Shown here: in pieces, positions 5,662 through 8,970 of the stretch
How the letters are laid out: each line of letters opens with the position of its first letter
Numbering within the stretch: position 1 is the stretch's first letter
Assembly: GCA_015065395.1 (NCBI GenBank)
Contig: SVQJ01000065.1
Span: 1-8,970 of the forward strand
Length of the DNA: 8,970 nucleotides
Direction: 5' to 3'
Source: Oscillospiraceae bacterium
Lineage (GTDB): Bacteria; Bacillota; Clostridia; Oscillospirales; CAG-272
The notes under the pieces: generated by a model
Database searches by the model: none
What the model saw: the letters and a program-made list of their open reading frames with translations, nothing else
Told to the model about the DNA's origin: nothing
Translations under genes and position numbers: made by a program

Positions 5662-7242
5662 ATGAAAATACGAATAGTTATTGATAATATCAGAGTTCCC
5701 ATATCTGCAGGCGATGATGAAATAATTGCTGTTGCAAAAAAAAAGCTTAAAAGCTCAGGTATATCTTATAATTGTGATTCTGTTCATATTCACAAGAAGT
5801 CTATTGATGCAAGAAGAAAAGGTAATATATCCTTTGTCAGCTCTGTGACTGCTATCGGTGAGACTGCTTGTACAGATAAGGTGTATGACGCAATTAAGAT
5901 AACCCCGGTGGAGGAGCTGAGCTTTGATGCAGGCAACGAAGAACTGCGCGGCAGACCGTTTATCATCGGATTTGGTCCTGCGGGTATGTTCTGCGGGCTT
6001 GTTTTGGCCTCTTTGGGTCTTCGCCCTGTGATTCTTGAGCGTGGCGACGGTATTGAAAAACGTGTCCAAAAGGTTGATAGCTTTTACCGCACAGGAAAAC
6101 TTGATACGGAATCAAATATTCAATTCGGTGCGGGTGGTGCCGGGACTTTCTCTGACGGAAAGCTGGTAACAAGAATAGGAGATGCTCGATGTTCCTATGT
6201 TCTTGAAAAGCTACGAGACTTGGGAGCACCTGAAAGTATACTTTGGAAAGCAAAACCCCATATCGGAACCGATATACTTCGCAAGGTTGTTGTCAATGCC
6301 GAAAAGGAGATAACAGCTCTTGGCGGTGAAATAAAGTATAATACAAAAGTTGATGCTGTCGGCGATGGCTATGTTGTGATCAACGGTGAGACCGTGCCAT
6401 GCGGACTTGCCGTGCTTGCACCCGGACATTCCTCCAGAGATACTTATGCTTCGCTTCTTTCTGACAATTACGCTATCGAAGCAAAACCGTTTTCTGTAGG
6501 CGTCAGAATTGAGCATCTTCAGCATGAGCTTGACAGAGCAATGTTCGGCGACGAATCCCTTGCGCTTCGCTTGGGTCATGCGGAATATCAGCTTTCTCAC
6601 AGAAGAGGAGAAAGAGGAGTATATACATTCTGTATGTGTCCCGGCGGTGAGGTGGTTGCCGCTGCGAGTGAAGAGGGCGGAGTCGTAACTAACGGAATGA
6701 GCCGTTATGCAAGAGATGCAAGAAATGCGAATGCAGCAGTTGCAGTATCTGTTTTGCCACAGGATTTTTTAAAAGATCCTGCCTGTGCCATTGAGTTTCA
6801 AAGAAAGCTTGAGAGAGTCGCTTTTAGGGCAGGTGGTGGAAATTATGCCGCTCCTTGCCAGTCTGTCGGTGCCTTCTACGAAGGAAAGCCCGGCGGCTAT
6901 AGCTCGAGAATAATTCCTTCGTATATGAACGGTAATGTAACGGGTGCTGATTTTAATATGCTTCTTCCGGGTTTTGTGGTTTCTATGCTTAAGGAAGGTT
7001 TGAGAGTTTTCGGCAAGAAGATCAAGGGGTATGACAGCAGTGACGTCCCTATGACCGGTATTGAAACAAGAACATCTGCACCGGTACGAATTCTGCGCGA
7101 CGAACGTTTTTGTGCATTCGGGTATGAACTTGTATACCCTTGCGGTGAAGGGGCCGGTTATGCCGGAGGAATCACCAGTGCCGCCGTTGACGGCATTCGT
7201 GTTGCCGAGGCTATACTCCGACGGTTCAGGAGACCTGACTGA
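5662..7242 (+). CDS. FAD-dependent dehydrogenase-like protein (COG2509 type)
   Basis: A 526-residue cytoplasmic flavoprotein. An N-terminal domain of about 95 residues, with the conserved-looking KKSIDARRKG segment, precedes a Rossmann FAD domain. That domain has GFGPAG at 103-108 and the ribose-binding acid E126 in LERGDG. It is followed by QFGAGGAGTFSDGK (154-167) and, near the C-terminus, GEGAGYAGGITSAAVDG, the second FAD contact. This order fits the widespread NAD(FAD)-utilising dehydrogenase family COG2509, whose substrate I do not know. No membrane segment is seen. The ATG abuts the cdaR stop (TAAATG) and no Shine-Dalgarno is evident, so translation probably depends on ribosomes finishing cdaR. 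A run of nine A residues (5736-5744) lies early in the gene. The FAD-protein assignment is firm; the role, and any link to c-di-AMP, is unknown. Confidence 0.9.
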   Translation: MKIRIVIDNIRVPISAGDDEIIAVAKKKLKSSGISYNCDSVHIHKKSIDARRKGNISFVSSVTAIGETACTDKVYDAIKITPVEELSFDAGNEELRGRPFIIGFGPAGMFCGLVLASLGLRPVILERGDGIEKRVQKVDSFYRTGKLDTESNIQFGAGGAGTFSDGKLVTRIGDARCSYVLEKLRDLGAPESILWKAKPHIGTDILRKVVVNAEKEITALGGEIKYNTKVDAVGDGYVVINGETVPCGLAVLAPGHSSRDTYASLLSDNYAIEAKPFSVGVRIEHLQHELDRAMFGDESLALRLGHAEYQLSHRRGERGVYTFCMCPGGEVVAAASEEGGVVTNGMSRYARDARNANAAVAVSVLPQDFLKDPACAIEFQRKLERVAFRAGGGNYAAPCQSVGAFYEGKPGGYSSRIIPSYMNGNVTGADFNMLLPGFVVSMLKEGLRVFGKKIKGYDSSDVPMTGIETRTSAPVRILRDERFCAFGYELVYPCGEGAGYAGGITSAAVDGIRVAEAILRRFRRPD

Positions 7243-7278
7243 TTTCGATTATTTTTTATTTAAGGAATATATATAATA

Positions 7279-8970
7279 ATGTCATTGAGAAAACCGAGAA
7301 AATGGCTTGTGAAGGCTTCTCACGCTGAAACAGAGAAGAGTGCACAGGTTGAAAAGATTTCAAAAGAATTAGGGCTCTGCCCGCCTACTGTTCAGCTTTT
7401 GCTAAACAGAGGCTGTACTGATGCTCAAAGCTGTACAGACTTTCTTGAAAAGAGAGCAGAGCAACTTCACGATCCTTTCCTTTTGAAGGACATGGAAAAA
7501 GCTGCTATGCACATACTTGATGTTGCAAAAGCAGGGAAAAGGATAATCATTTACGGCGACTATGATGTTGACGGTGTAACCTCAGTATCTATACTGCACA
7601 TGTTTCTCTCCGAAATAGGCGCAGATGTAGGTTATTATATTCCTTCACGTCTTGGTGAAGGATACGGTATGTCCGAAGCATCTCTTTGCAAGCTTCACTC
7701 CGAAGGATGCGCACTTATTATAACTGTTGATACGGGAATTACTGCTACCGCAGAAGCTGAGTTTATCAAAGAGCTTGGAATGGAGCTTATCATTACAGAT
7801 CATCATGAGTGCTATGCGAGCGTGCCTCAGGCTTACGCTGTAGTAAATCCTAAGCAAGCGGATTGTCCTTATCCGTTTAAGGAGCTTGCAGGTGTCGGGG
7901 TGGTTTTCAAGCTTCTTTGTGCTATGGAAATACTTAATTATCCCGAAATCGATAAATTTACTGCCGTAAAGAGAGTCGCTGACAAATACATTGATCTGGT
8001 CGCGATAGGAACTGTGGCTGATGTTATGCCGCTTCGAGACGAAAACAGGCTGATTGTTTCCAAAGGCCTTCATACTGTAGAAACTGCGCCAAGAATTTCA
8101 CTTGCAGCATTGTTGGATGCATCTGTAGGCGATGGAAAAAGCAACCATAAGCACAAGATTACATCAGGCTACATCGGTTATACGATTGCTCCCAGAGTCA
8201 ATGCTGCGGGAAGGATCAGAAGTGCATCTATAGCTGTTGAGCTGTTCCTTTGTGAGGATCAGCAGAAGGCCAGAGCACTTTCTGATGAGCTTTGTGAAAT
8301 AAATAAAGAGAGACAGATCGAAGAGAATAAAATCATTGAGCAGGCTTTCGCCAAAATCAATGCGGAGCATGACTTTGAGCATGATCCTGTTATTGTGCTT
8401 AGTGATGAATCCTGGCATCATGGTATTATCGGTATCGTAGCTTCAAAGATCACTGAAAAGTATTCTCGTCCCTGTATTCTAATTTCTTTTGATGAGATCG
8501 GAGACGGAAGCGGCGCTCTTTCTGATGACGATTCTGATGTGGGAAAGGGAAGCGGAAGAAGCATTAAGGGTATGAATCTGGTTGATGCTCTTACCCATTG
8601 CAGCGATCTTCTTTTGAAATACGGCGGCCATGAGCTTGCAGCAGGTCTTTCGATAGAAAGAGGAAAGCTTGAGGATTTCAAACAGCGCATAAACGATTTT
8701 GCACGCGGCTGCTTCGATTCTGAGCAGCCGGTTGCCGCGCTTGAAGCTGAATGCGAGCTTTATGCTTCGGATGTTACTATGAATCAGGCTGTTGAGCTGT
8801 ACGGACTTGAACCTTACGGAGTTTCAAATGCTGTTCCGATTTTTGTTATGTACGGTATGAGGATATCCCATATTTCCTCTGTCGGAGGCGGAAAGCATAC
8901 GAAGCTTACTCTTACAAAGGAAAATCTTGTTGTCACGGCAATGTATTTCAGATACAATGCACAGGAGCTT
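7279..8970 (+). CDS. recJ: Single-stranded-DNA-specific exonuclease RecJ (3' end cut off)
   Basis: An open frame of 564 codons running off the right edge; only the start is in view. RecJ degrades single-stranded DNA 5' to 3' in recombination, base-excision and mismatch repair, using Mn/Mg ions. DHH-domain motifs are intact: GDYDVDG (93-99), VDTGIT with D151, DHH (174-176) and GTVADV ending at D248-V249. The DHHA1 part shows WHHGIIGIVA from residue 379, GSGRS (424-428) and KYGGHELAAG with H451, then the beginning of the C-terminal OB-type domain. An acidic insert (about 407-420) lies between ISFDE and GKGSGRS. The ATG is the first start after an in-frame TAA at 7261. AAGGA lies 12 bases upstream, a rather long spacing. 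The gene starts 36 bases after the FAD-protein stop, with no terminator between them, so it likely shares the cdaA transcript. Confidence 0.95.
   Translation, partial: MSLRKPRKWLVKASHAETEKSAQVEKISKELGLCPPTVQLLLNRGCTDAQSCTDFLEKRAEQLHDPFLLKDMEKAAMHILDVAKAGKRIIIYGDYDVDGVTSVSILHMFLSEIGADVGYYIPSRLGEGYGMSEASLCKLHSEGCALIITVDTGITATAEAEFIKELGMELIITDHHECYASVPQAYAVVNPKQADCPYPFKELAGVGVVFKLLCAMEILNYPEIDKFTAVKRVADKYIDLVAIGTVADVMPLRDENRLIVSKGLHTVETAPRISLAALLDASVGDGKSNHKHKITSGYIGYTIAPRVNAAGRIRSASIAVELFLCEDQQKARALSDELCEINKERQIEENKIIEQAFAKINAEHDFEHDPVIVLSDESWHHGIIGIVASKITEKYSRPCILISFDEIGDGSGALSDDDSDVGKGSGRSIKGMNLVDALTHCSDLLLKYGGHELAAGLSIERGKLEDFKQRINDFARGCFDSEQPVAALEAECELYASDVTMNQAVELYGLEPYGVSNAVPIFVMYGMRISHISSVGGGKHTKLTLTKENLVVTAMYFRYNAQEL

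Noticed and set aside
6211..6600. A 129-codon minus-strand open frame inside the FAD-protein gene (others at 5755-6069 and 5963-6253)
   Set aside because: All lie opposite a gene with intact FAD motifs, and their translations look random in composition.
7272..7277. TATAAT just before recJ as an internal promoter
   Set aside because: The -35 position at a 17-base spacer is TTATTT, and the hexamer lies only a few bases from the ATG, so a transcript starting there would lack a leader. It is likely chance in A/T-rich spacer DNA.
7645..8073. A 142-codon minus-strand open frame inside recJ (others at 8164-8421 and 8418-8690)
   Set aside because: They lie antisense to intact RecJ catalytic motifs and show no protein-family features.

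Overview
The window looks like part of the chromosome of an anaerobic clostridial Firmicute, probably close to the Oscillospiraceae/Ruminococcaceae. That placement is inferred from a CoA- and ferredoxin-linked 2-oxoacid oxidoreductase, a CdaA/CdaR (c-di-AMP) pair, strong AGGAGG ribosome binding sites, clostridial-type promoters and moderate-to-low G+C. Two gene sets are transcribed away from each other, and every coding region that I can support belongs to one of them. I see no RNA genes, insertion sequences, CRISPR array or phage genes.

Minus-strand operon (3308 down to 13). In transcription order it encodes a small P-loop ATPase of unknown role, a 2[4Fe-4S] ferredoxin-type delta subunit, the alpha subunit (VorB type), the TPP-binding beta subunit and the gamma subunit. 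The last four make a complete four-subunit 2-oxoacid:ferredoxin oxidoreductase. The best match is the branched-chain (2-oxoisovalerate) type, which makes acyl-CoA, CO2 and reduced ferredoxin. Genes abut or are separated by 0-33 bases, each with a good Shine-Dalgarno sequence, so they are probably co-transcribed.

Divergent control region (3309-3524). It holds an extended -10 promoter for the minus operon and a near-consensus promoter (TTGAAA, 17-base spacer, TATAAT) for the plus operon. It also has two A/T-rich inverted repeats, one of which covers the -35 box of the plus-strand promoter.

Plus-strand operon (3525 to the right edge). It encodes the membrane diadenylate cyclase CdaA, its YbbR-domain partner CdaR, an FAD-dependent dehydrogenase-like protein (COG2509 type) and RecJ, cut off by the window end. 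glmM, which follows cdaA-cdaR in many Firmicutes, is absent here, and the FAD protein and RecJ stand in its place.

Most of the window is well-known core metabolism and signalling. I found no clearly new multi-gene system. The parts least explained by known biology are the ATPase that leads the oxidoreductase operon, the linkage of c-di-AMP synthesis with the FAD protein and RecJ, and the inverted repeat on the cdaA promoter.
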